DNA of 64,000 nt from assembly GCA_014529385.2 (NCBI GenBank), contig CM043958.1, positions 143,838,734 to 143,902,733 on the forward strand, in the 5' to 3' direction. This stretch comes from Adiantum capillus-veneris. Its lineage: Eukaryota; Streptophyta; Polypodiopsida; Polypodiales; Pteridaceae. Below, one piece after another: positions 23,588 to 32,876 of the stretch (positions within the stretch are counted from its first letter, which is position 1; the number at the start of each line of letters is the position of its first letter). A program made the position numbers and the translations under genes. Below the pieces are notes generated by a model. The model made no database searches and was not told where the DNA came from. It was given only the letters and a program-made list of their open reading frames with translations.

Positions 23588-23812
23588 CGTTGGAATTAGG
23601 GTTGCAAAGAAACGCACACAGCTTAGAGAAGACGAAGAAGCTCAAGGCACACAGCTAAGAGTGTATTACTTAGTGTGCAATGGAAAGATAGATAGCCCTA
23701 GAGTGATGGGCCTATATACAATGCACAGGGGGAAAACCTCCTAAAGAGTGAAAAAATGCCCCGTCGGTCCTAGTGTGTTCACACACATCACTACCATATG
23801 TATATGGTAACA
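23588..23812 (-). repeat. C4 LTR (225 bp)
   Basis: Reverse complement of the family C LTR; its inner terminus ends CCAACG instead of CCAACA. Confidence 0.92.
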
Positions 23813-24363
23813 AAGAGGTGCGCATCCTCGACTATCTTCTGCGCTCTTCCTCTCGTTGTTCATCTGCTATTACAATTAGCGTCTATAGTATTACGTACGT
23901 GGGTTCAAGGTATGCATCTTTGGTTTTTCCTTTCTCATGTATTTGATTGTGCTTTGCAAGACCGTTACATCTTCGCATGCTATAGTGGTATCAGAACATA
24001 GGCTACGCTCTAATGATTGTAGATCTTGAATATGATCATAGCTAAGTAATTTTTCTTTCTTTTTGTTTACAAATACTTGTAATTGATGAAACTTGTACTA
24101 TGAGACGAGTATTAATTGTGAGATAGCCAACGCCTTTTCTAGTTAGTTAAAGTCCTTTTCATCTCCTCATGTATGGAAATTGGTGTTAATTATACTAATG
24201 AAACCTAAGAACTATGGTACTAGTTTGAAGATGGACACCCATGATTGTTTGGGCATGAGATAAATTGATAGGGTAGTTTCATAGAGATTTTATTACATAT
24301 AAGAAAGAAGAAGATTAAGTCAGCGAAGTGAGAAGAATAGGAGGAGTAGAGAATCTTCAATCT

Positions 24364-24378
24364 GGGGGGGGGGGGGGG
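24364..24378. repeat. poly-G run
   Basis: Fifteen consecutive G. Confidence 0.95.
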
Positions 24379-24751
24379 ACAAGAAGTAGCAACTGATTTA
24401 TTTTATCTTGTTGTAGGAAGTAGCCCCAATGGAGCATTTTTAACATGTTAGAAACAAACCCAAGAGACCTCCGAATCTACCGATCAAGTCCCTGTTCCAC
24501 GAAGGCTGTGTTGGTGTGACCACATAATAAGAGACTAGTGAGGCTAGTTATCAATACGTCAACCATCGACTTTGCAACCCAGTCACTAATGAAATTAGTG
24601 CAACAAGTGGACAATACCAACAATCAACTCTCCACCCGAGTCACACATGATCAACAATACCAAATAGCACACATTCAGACAATGAAATAAGACATCTTAG
24701 CATACATTGGCAGAGCAAAGACATGGATGATGGTCACCAAAATTAGCGATA

Positions 24752-24817
24752 GACCAGGGCTACTCTTCTATCCAATGGTTGAGTGACCAGGACTCTCTTC
24801 TATCCAATGGTTGAGTG
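24752..24817. repeat. 33-bp tandem duplication
   Basis: GACCAGGGCTACTCTTCTAT at 24752 recurs at 24785 with minor changes. Confidence 0.85.
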
Positions 24818-24907
24818 ACGTGCATCCCCGATATCAACGCATTTGAGCATGACATTTGTAGAGCATATATTAACTTAGATTCAATCACACATCACACACA
24901 TGTATTG

Positions 24908-24912
<5 letters not shown>

Positions 24913-24992
<80 letters not shown>
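24913..24992. repeat. (GA)n microsatellite
   Basis: About 40 uninterrupted GA units. Confidence 0.98.
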
Positions 24993-24995
<3 letters not shown>

Positions 24996-25406
24996 CTAAC
25001 ACCAATTGAGGGCCGTCCGGACTTTTTGGAGACGGGCCCCCCTCCCAAAGGACTTTGTATTAATAATTTCTTCTTCTTCGGAAGAGCTTCTGATCAATAC
25101 AACTGACTAATCGCACTTTTAACTACACAAATTGAAGAGATGAAAGCTATAAAATTTAGCAGAGATTGCGATTAGACTTTTTACTTAGAACACGTTGTTG
25201 AACTAAATCCCAAGGCCCTAAACACCTTGCGGGTGATAGAATCTGTAGGGATTAAGCAAGAATCAAGTTGGAAAGAACCTATGTAAGCATTAAGAAGTAG
25301 TGCCTGCATAGTTAATTATGTATAAGCTTAAGCATTAATAGCTATAGAGACTTGTGTGGAAGAAGAAGAAGAGGATTACGTCGTAGGAAACTATCCCAAG
25401 AGACCT

Positions 25407-25409
<3 letters not shown>

Positions 25410-25477
<68 letters not shown>
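25410..25477. repeat. (GA)n microsatellite
   Basis: About 34 GA units, about 140 bp upstream of the C2 primer-binding site. Confidence 0.98.
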
Positions 25478-25480
<3 letters not shown>

Positions 25481-25622
25481 GACAAGCCTTGAGAAGAGCA
25501 TGTAAAGCTTCCTTTTGGCTGAGGATTGCTTGGAACTTCAAGAGCAAGCAAGACAAAAGTTTCCCTACTCTCTCCAAAATAGCCCTACAAAAAAATAAAG
25601 AAAATTCCCTATTTCTAACAAT

Positions 25623-25634
25623 TGGTATCAGAGC
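25623..25634 (+). promoter_or_regulatory. C2 primer-binding site
   Basis: TGGTATCAGAGC, perfect tRNA-Met-type site. The family C leader follows. Confidence 0.9.
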
Positions 25635-25949
25635 GGGTTGCATGCTCCTGGGCATAGTCGTCAATGTTGCCAACACCCGCCTACTCACTATCTTCGATTT
25701 GGGTGAGCTTTGGTGAGCAACAGCAGGTCGACAAATACTTCGGGTGTGCTCGTTGAGCTCATTTTGTTGAGTTTTTCCATTTAGGCTCGTTTCGGCCTCC
25801 TTTTCCATGACAAGCAAAATTGTCAGACAATTTTGTCGTTTTCTGATGGATTTTTGTCAGTGCAATTTTCTACAGAAGAGGTCCCTTACAGTCTTCTTTA
25901 GGTTTCTACTATATAGCATGCGTTGGTCCCGCTTCTTTTCTCTTGTTTT

Positions 25950-26176
25950 TGTTACCATATACATGTGGTAGTGATGTGTGTGAACACACTAGGACCACCG
26001 GGGCATTTTTTCCCTCTTTATGAGGTTTTTTCCCCCGTGCATTGTATATACGCCCATCACTCTAGGGCTATCTATCTTTCCATTGCACACTAAGTAACAC
26101 ACTCTCTATTGTGTGCCTTGAGCTTCCTTCATCTTCTCCAAGCTGTGTGCGTTTCTCTGAAACCCTAATTCCAACA
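25950..26176 (+). repeat. C1 5' LTR (227 bp)
   Basis: TGTTACCATATACATG to CCTAATTCCAACA. A TATA-like TTGTATATACG lies in the middle. Confidence 0.96.
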
Positions 26177-26178
26177 AT

Positions 26179-26190
26179 TGATATCAGAGC
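26179..26190 (+). promoter_or_regulatory. C1 primer-binding site
   Basis: TGATATCAGAGC, one mismatch from the canonical tRNA-Met site. Confidence 0.88.
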
Positions 26191-26537
26191 AGGTTGCGTC
26201 TTCCCGGGCTTAGTCGCCAGCTCCTCCAGTACACGCCTGTTCACTTTCTCCGATTTGAGTGAGCTTTGGCGAGCGTTCACAGGTTGACAAATATTTCGGG
26301 AAAGGTCGCGGAGCTAGTCTGCTCAGATTTTCGATTTGGGCTCATTTCGGCCTCCATTTCCACTACAGGCAGGTCTGCACAGGCAATTTTGTCACTTAGT
26401 GCATAATTTCTGTCAGTGCCATTTTTTGCATAACAGGTGCCTTATAGTCTTCTATGGTTTGTGTTGTATAGCACGTGTTGTTTCCGCTCCGTTTCTCCTA
26501 TTTTCGAGCAGTTTTCACATCAGATACAACATTTACC

Positions 26538-27264
26538 ATGGCTGACAACAACAACACAGATGTGTTCAAGATGTTTGCTGCCTAGGATAGGTTGGATGGG
26601 GACAATTACCCTATGTGGGCTTATATGATGCAACATGTTCTTATGTCAAAGGGCGTCTGGAACATGTGCAGGGCACTGATGTATGTCCTGGTGCTGAGGA
26701 TGTAGGCGATGTGAGGATATTGCAGGTCTTGCTGCAAGGATTGCTACTGTTAGAGTTGTTTTGCCTACGGCAAAACAAGCTCGTTGGGATGTTAAGGATG
26801 CGCAGGCTCATGCATTAATTGCGTTGTCTGTGAAGCGCACCATTGTTCCTCACATTCGTTCAGCAAAATCTGCAAAATAGGCTCGGGAAATTTTGGCTGG
26901 TCTTTATGCAAGTCGCAATGAGGCTAAAATTGCTTTACTGCGTAAAGAGTTGGAGTCGAAGATTATGCATGAGGAAGATGATATGGACACTTTCCTTGCT
27001 AGTGTCAAGGATATCAATGAGCAACTTATTTCTGCAGGAGAAGTCATTTCAGACAGTTCCCTCGTGCAAACTGTTCTTGATGCCTTACCAGATTCTTACC
27101 AGACTTTTGCTAGTACTTGGAGACTTATGACCCAAGGAAATCCAGAAGTTGTCAAGTTTGATGCATTATGGACATTGCTGTTGCAAGAGTCACTTTCCAG
27201 AAAAAACAGGACTAGGCAGCGTGCAGTTGAACAGGCTTTTATTGCTTCAAAGAAAGGGTGGTAA
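26538..27264 (+). pseudogene. C1 gag, broken
   Basis: ATG at 26538 opens MADNNNTDVFKMF, but codon 16 is TAG (26583-26585), where the C2 and C3 copies have GAG. The copia capsid domain resumes in another frame at 26893-27264 (123 residues): GLYASRNEAKIALLRKELES, MDTFLASVKDINEQL and LDALPDSYQTFASTW, the pattern of the plant copia gag family. Further frame changes separate the pieces. The product would form the particle. Confidence 0.85.
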
Positions 27265-28006
27265 CAGTAATGCAGCCACTTCTTATGGTTCTGTTGCGAG
27301 TGGAAAAAATTATGTTCCTAATGTTTCTGCTGGCAGCAATTCGTCTGGAAATTCAGGTGGCAAGGGCAAAAAGAAGATGCGTTGTCATTATTGTAAAGCT
27401 AATGATCACTTGATCAAGTCGTGTCCTAAGTTGAAGACCAAAGAGGCTAAGAAGAAAGAGGGTGGTTCCACTGCAAATGCTGGTTCCACTACAAATGCAG
27501 CCATTGTTGAGTCTTCTGTAGAAGGAGACTGTAATGCTGATGTTGATGCAGAATGGGCTTTTAGCGCAGAGTGCACTTACAATCCTGTTGTCCATGATGC
27601 ATGCTTGTCAGTTGCTGCAGATTCACATGTGTGGTATTTCGACAGTGGTGCTACAAAACACATTACCTCACATCGTGAAATGTTTACCTCTCTCGAGTCT
27701 GTCCCTCATGGGAATTCTGTCACTTGTGCCAACAATGCCTCTTATCCAGTTCAGGGAGTTGGAAAGATTGTGCTTACTGCTGCTAATGACAGTTCTTTCA
27801 CACTTGTTGATGCACTTTATGTACCTGGGAAGAGGAATCTCTTGTCTGTTTCCGCACTTGCTAGACTTGGACTTGTAGTCAAATTTGTGGATGACAGATG
27901 TACAGTTCATGATCTCAGTTTTGGTGATGAAATTGTTGCATTTGCCTTTTGTGTCGTGGGTTGTATAAGCTCACTTTGTATGACAAGTGTGGACAAAATT
28001 TTGTAA
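27149..28006 (+). pseudogene. C1 zinc knuckle and aspartic protease
   Basis: A 285-residue open frame. Its CCHC knuckle CHYCKANDHLIKSC lies near 27380-27421. The protease follows with WYFDSGATKHITSH; the catalytic Asp-Ser-Gly is encoded at 27641-27649. Later blocks NSVTCANNASYPVQGVGKI and DALYVPGKRNLLSVSALARL fit copia protease and the start of the gag-pre-integrase linker. It overlaps the end of the gag frame and is itself in a different frame. The triad is intact, but the polyprotein cannot be continuous. Confidence 0.85.
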
Positions 28007-28991
28007 ATGCTGTTGCAGATTCAAGGGCTATTTCAGACGCAAAACTTTGGCATGCACGTTTTGGTCATCTGAATTTTGCCAGTTTGATGCGTTTGCAGAA
28101 ATCTGATATGGTTGCTTCTTTGCCACCTCTTGAAGCACCTGTCAAACATGTTTGTGAAGGCTATATTTTGGGTAAGATGCAGCATTCTAAGTTTCCAAAG
28201 GAGGTTCAGTTCGGGCCATATGCAGGTTGCACCTTGTGCATAGTGATGTTTGTGGGCCCATGCAAACTCCGTCCTTGGGCAATTATCTGTACTTCCTGAC
28301 TTTCATTGATGATTACTCCAGGCATGCATGGGTATTTTCGCTTAAAAGTGAAGTCCGAAGTTTTTATGTGCTTCAAACAATTTCTGGCTATGGTTGAGAA
28401 TGTCTCGAAATGTACTATGGGCACCCTCCGTTCCGATCGAGAGGGGGAGTATATGTATCATGAAATTAATGCATTTTTGGCTAGTCGTGGGATAAAACAC
28501 CAATGTACAGTGCCTTATACACCTCAGCAAAATGGTGTTGCTGAGAGGAAAAACAAGTCACTTACGGAAATGGGACGATGTATGGTCAAAAGTCAAGCTT
28601 TGCCGCATTGTTTTTGGCTTGAGGCCATCATGTGTGCCACTTATGTACTTAACAGGTGTCCTACGAAAGCTTTGCAGTCTATGTGACTCCATATGAAGCA
28701 TGGCATGATAGAAAGCCTGCTATTGAGCACATGCGTGTTTATGGCTGTTTGGCATATGCCTTGGTGCCACAAACACAGCGTAGAAAATTGGATGATAAGG
28801 CTGTCAAATGTATTTTTGTTGGTTATAGTGCTGAAAGCAAAGGTTACAGGTTGTATCATCCGCAAACAAAACGTATTCTGGTTTCACGGGATGTAGTGTT
28901 TATGGAAGATTCTGTTCAGCCCTTGCTGTCATGTACTAGAGACAGTAATGTAAGCTCACAGGACATTTATGACACTTTGTTGCCTCTGTAA
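27949..28991 (+). pseudogene. C1 integrase, broken
   Basis: Frame pieces 27949-28299, 28306-28686 and 28656-28991 together give the copia integrase. The HHCC region LWHARFGHLNFASL has its Cys pair degraded (CEGYILG, where CEGC is expected, as C3 has). The core block TLRSDREGEY carries an acidic residue and NGVAERKNKSLTEMGR the catalytic Glu. The C-terminal part ends with RILVSRDVVFMED. At least two frameshifts and a stop near 28681 (TGA) break it. Confidence 0.85.
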
Positions 28992-29170
28992 CATTTTCAG
29001 AAACCCCAATAGGCTGTACATTTGCCTATTACTGATGCAGATGTACATGATGTACTTGATGAGGAAAGGGCTGAAAATGAGCAGGCTAGAGGTATGCCAA
29101 AATGGCTGGTGCACCCTTTGCGTGACAGTAAATTGGATGCACCTTTGTCTAGTCGTACTCGTTCAGGCTC

Positions 29171-30690
29171 TTGCCATGCATCTTATGTGATTTGCACATA
29201 AGATGTGATTTGCCTCCTGGCAAAAAGGCCATTGGTACGAAGTGGGTTTCCAAGTTGAAACGCAAGCCGGATGGTGAGATTGATCGCCATAAGGCTCGAC
29301 TTGTTGCAAAGGGTTATGCACAGCAAAAAGGCATAGATTATGAAGAGACTTTTGCTCCCACTTGTTGTATGACTACTGTGCATTTTCTATGTGCATTGGC
29401 AGCTCATTTTGGTTGGGATGTACATCAATCAGACATTGTTACTTCTTTCTTAAATGGTGACATATTTGAGGAAGTTTATGTAACGCAGCCTCGCGGTTTT
29501 GTCATAAAAGGACAAGAGGACAAAGTGTACAAATGTAACAAGGCTTTGTGTGGGTTGAAGCAATCTCCTTGTGCTTGGTATGAGAAAGCTGACACTCATT
29601 TGGTCAAACAAGGCTTCCGTAACAGTCCAACAGAAAGCACATTGTATGTAAAGCGTGAGGGTGATGTACTTCTCATTGTGGTTCTTTATGTGGATGATTT
29701 GCTGATCACTAGACCAAATGAGAGACATATTGCTGAATTTAAGGCTGATTTGAATGCTACTTTCAAGATGAAGGATTTGGGGCTGTTGCATCATTACTTG
29801 GGTATACAGTTTAAGCAGTGTGATGGTGGTATTGCCTTGTGTCAGAAAAGTTACATAGAGACATTGCTATGTAAGTTTGGACTTGAGGATTGTAAACCTA
29901 TTGCCACTCCCATGGAAACAGGTTTGAAGTTGAGTCTACATGATGCTGGTGATCCTGTTGATGTCACTCTTTATCAAACTGCTGTTGGCTGCCTCATTTA
30001 TGTATGCAACACGAGGCCAGATATTCAATTTGCAGTCTCACAGGTCAGCAGATTTATGCATAGCCCAAGGTCTAAGCATCGGCATGCTGTCAAGAGAATT
30101 TTCCGCTACCTTAGTGGCACTTTACATCTTGGCTTGTTTTATCCCAAGGGGGGATCATTGCCGCCATACTTTCATGCTTTTTCAGACTTAGATTGGACTG
30201 GTTGTTTTGACACGAGAGTGTTCGCAAGTGGTTTTTGTTTCATGCTTGACAGTTCATCTATATCATGGTTGAGCAAGAAGCAACCTACTGTGGCCACTTC
30301 GAGTTGTGAGGCTGAGTACAGGGCAGTCTTCACAGCTACGGTTGAGTTTGTATAGCTCAGAGGCCTTATGGCTGATTTGGGTGTTGAACAGGACACTGCC
30401 AACACTATCTACATTGACAGTCAGAGCGCATTGGCAGTTGCAAGGAATCCAGTTTTTCATGCTTGCACAAAGCACATTGAGGTGCATTACCACTATGTCA
30501 AGGAGAGACTCTCAACATGAGAGATCAGCTTGGCTTATGTGCCCACACAGGACAACCTTGCAGATCTTTTCACAAAGGCATTGTCTCGTGAGAAGCTTGA
30601 AGGTTTCCGCAATAAGCTTTGGGCTTACTCCCCTTTGTGGATTGATCATGTCCTTAGGGCATGGCACTTCCCTTTACTCATGTGCCAGCT
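29171..30690 (+). pseudogene. C1 reverse transcriptase and RNase H
   Basis: The longest retroelement frame in the window (29171-30355, 394 residues). It starts inside the fingers (KKAIGTKWVSKLKRKPDGE, DYEETFAPT) and contains the palm motif YVDD at 29687-29698, then HYLGIQF, RPDIQFAVSQVSRFMHSP and RYLSGTLHLGLF. RNase H follows (DLDWTGC, SSCEAEYRA). A TAG at about 30353 ends the frame; past it come IYIDSQSALAVARNP, KHIEVHYHYV and QDNLADLFTKALS, with another stop near 30519. A relic, but only lightly damaged. Confidence 0.9.
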
Positions 30691-30710
30691 CTCGTTCACC
30701 GCATCACTCC

Positions 30711-30720
30711 AGGGGGGATT
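30711..30720 (+). promoter_or_regulatory. C1 polypurine tract
   Basis: AGGGGGGATT immediately before the 3' LTR. Confidence 0.85.
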
Positions 30721-30945
30721 TGTTACCATATACATGTGGTAGTGATGTGTGAACACACTAGGACCGCCGGGGCATTTTTTCCCTCTTTAGGAGGTTTTTT
30801 CCCTCGTGCATTGTATATACGCCCATCACTCTAGGGCTATCTATCTTTTCATTGCACACTAAGTAACACACTCTCTATTGTGTGCCGTGAGCTTCCTTCG
30901 TCTTCTCCAAGCTGTGTGCGTTTCTCTACAACCCTAAATCCAACA
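30721..30945 (+). repeat. C1 3' LTR (225 bp)
   Basis: TGTTACC to CCAACA, followed by target duplication GTTTT. Confidence 0.96.
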
Positions 30946-30984
30946 GTTTTCGGGCAGTTTTCACATCAGGTGCAAGCACTTGCC

Positions 30985-31802
30985 ATGGATGACAACAACA
31001 CATATGTGTTCAAGATGTTTGATGTTGAGGATAAATTGGATGGGGACAATTACCCAATGTGGGCGTACATGATGCAACATGTGTTCAAGATGTTTGTTGT
31101 TGAGGATAAATTGGATTGGGACAATGACCTAATGTGGGCTTACATTATTATGTCAAAGGGCATTTGAAATGTTGTGCATGGCATTGATGTTCGTCTAGAT
31201 TTTGTGGATAGAGACGTTGTTGAGGATGTTGAAGGCTTTGGTGGCAAGATTGTTGTTGTTAGAGCTATTTTTCCTACGGTTGAGCATGCTCGTTGGGATG
31301 GTAGAAATGTGCAGGCTCATGCATTGATTACATTACATGTGAATCGCACTATTATTTCTCACATTCGCTTAGCTAAACACGCTTGGAATATTATGGTTGG
31401 TCTTTATGCAAGTCGCAATGAGGCTAAAATTGCATTGTTGCGTAAAGAGTTGGAGTCAAAGATTATGCATGAGGAATATGACATGGACACTTTCCTTGTT
31501 GGCATCAAGGATATTAATGAGCAACTCATTTTTGTAGGCGAATTCATTATGAAAGTTCCCTTGTGCAGACTATTCTTCATGCTTTGCCAGATTCTTACCA
31601 GACTTTTGCTAGTACTTGGAGACTTATGACCCAAGGAAATCCATAAATTGTCAAGTTTGATGCATTATGCACATTGTTGTTGCAAGAGTCACTTTCCAAA
31701 TAAAAAAGTCTAAACAACATGTAGTTGAACAAGCCTTTATTGCTGCTCAAAGAATGGGTGGTAATAGCAATGCAGCCACTTCTCATGGTTCTTCTGCCAG
31801 TG
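30985..31802 (+). pseudogene. C2 gag with 75-bp tandem duplication
   Basis: ATG at 30985 opens MDDNNTYVFKMFDVEDKL. A 75-bp unit (31006-31080) is repeated at 31081-31155, doubling the segment VFKMF...MWAYM/I. Later gag blocks LYASRNEAKIALLRKELESK and DTFLVGIKDINEQLIF are recognisable (31400-31540), followed by a frameshift near 31545-31560. Stops occur throughout. Confidence 0.82.
31006..31155. repeat. 75-bp tandem duplication in C2 gag
   Basis: GTGTTCAAGATGTTTG begins at 31006 and at 31081; the units differ at several positions. Confidence 0.9.
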
Positions 31803-32653
31803 GTAAACGCAAACAAAATGTATCTTGGTTTCACGAGATGTTGTGTTTGTGGAAAATTTTGTTCATCCCTTATTGTCATGTACTAGAGACAATAATGTAA
31901 GCTCACATGATAATTATGATAGTTTGTTGCCTCTTTTCAGTGGTGGAAACTTGAATGTAAATTCTAATGAGGCAAATGTACAACCTATAGGGGTTTCAAA
32001 AAATGCTATGGATCAGCCTATTACTGATTTAGATGTACATGATGTGGAAAGGGCTAAGAATGAGTAGACTAGAGGTATGCCAAAATGGCTGGTGCATAGT
32101 TTGCGGGATAGTAAATTCGATGCACATTTGTCTAGTCATCCTTGCTATGCATCTTATGCATCAAATGTTATGCGTTGTCTATTTCTAGCTTTTGTGCTGT
32201 AGACGAACCTCTGTCTCTTGATGAAGCACAAAATTCTGAAAATTAGATGCCTGCCATGCGATAAGAATATGATGCATTTATAGAAAATGACACATGGACT
32301 TCATGTGATTTACCTGGCAAAAAGACCATCGGTACGAAGTGCGTTTACAAGTTGAAACGTAAGCGAAATGGTGAGATTGATTGCTATAAGGCTTAACTTG
32401 TTGCAAAAGGTTATGCACAACAGAAAGGCATATATTATGAAGAGACTTTTGCTCCCACTTCTCCTATGACTACAGTGCGTTTTCTATGTGCATTGGCAAC
32501 TCATTTTGGATGGGATGTATATCAATCAGATATTGTTACTGCTTTCTTGAATGGTGATATATTTAAGGAAGTTTATGTAACGTAGCCTCATAATTTTGTC
32601 ATAAAGGGACAAGAAGATAAAGTGTGAAGCTGTAGAAAGCTTTGTATGGGTTG
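31803..32653 (+). pseudogene. C2 integrase tail and RT fingers
   Basis: At about 31803-31812 the sequence jumps from gag (ATGGTTCTTCTGCCAGTGG) to the integrase C-terminus (GCAAACAAAA, then TTGGTTTCACGAGATG). Aligned with C1, about 1.5 kb encoding zinc knuckle, protease and integrase core is missing. The linker and reverse-transcriptase fingers follow (KKTIGTKCVYKLKRKRNGEI, GIYYEETFAPTS, SDIVTAFLNGDIF) with several TAA/TAG codons. It stops at 32653, where B2 is inserted. Confidence 0.85.
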
Positions 32654-32862
32654 TGTTGGGGTAAAGGCCTCTGCGCCTTGCTCGGTCACCCAGGCTATGG
32701 GCGCCCGCCCAATTACCACCTTATTCTTTTGTACATATATGAAGAATAAGGGGCAGCTCATTCTTGAGTCTTTCTCCACCCACATGCCTTGCACTCTTTT
32801 TCCTTCTTCCCCTTCCCGCACGCAGCGCACCGCACGCATTCTGCACTGCACGGCACTCTTCA
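32654..32862 (+). repeat. B2 5' LTR (209 bp)
   Basis: TGTTGGGG to CTCTTCA; paired with 43456-43648. Confidence 0.93.
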
Positions 32863-32864
32863 GC

Positions 32865-32876
32865 TGATATCATAGC
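32865..32876 (+). promoter_or_regulatory. B2 primer-binding site, degraded
   Basis: TGATATCATAGC, two mismatches from TGGTATCAGAGC, two bases after the 5' LTR. Confidence 0.7.

Larger units (their letters stand above)
23006..23812 (-). mobile_element. family C copia fragment 'C4' (minus)
   Basis: In minus orientation: LTR 23812-23588, primer-binding site 23585-23574, leader, then gag from an ATG at 23221-23219 (MADNNTDVFKMFAAEDML) to an abrupt end at 23006. The rest of the element is absent. The gag N-terminus here has no stop at the position where C1 has one. Confidence 0.88.
23813..25608. other. no gene recognised; repeats
   Basis: Holds a 33-bp tandem duplication (24752-24817), a G run (24364-24378), two (GA)n tracts and, at 23986-23997, TGGTATCAGAAC, one mismatch from a tRNA-Met primer site but without a recognisable LTR beside it. 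Confidence 0.6.
25950..30945 (+). mobile_element. complete copia retrotransposon 'C1'
   Basis: LTRs at 25950-26176 and 30721-30945, both TGTTACC...CCAACA, are flanked by the 5-bp target duplication GTTTT (25945-25949 and 30946-30950). The primer-binding site is at 26179-26190 and the polypurine tract at 30711-30720. The internal order is gag, zinc knuckle, protease, integrase, reverse transcriptase, RNase H, which is the Ty1/copia order. By eye the LTRs differ by about nine substitutions and one 2-bp indel (near 4%), so the insertion is not recent. It lies in the leader of C2, a member of its own family. Confidence 0.96.

Noticed and set aside
23986-23997. PBS-like TGGTATCAGAAC as the start of another element
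   Set aside because: No LTR end with a partner and no gag-like frame downstream; kept only as a note.
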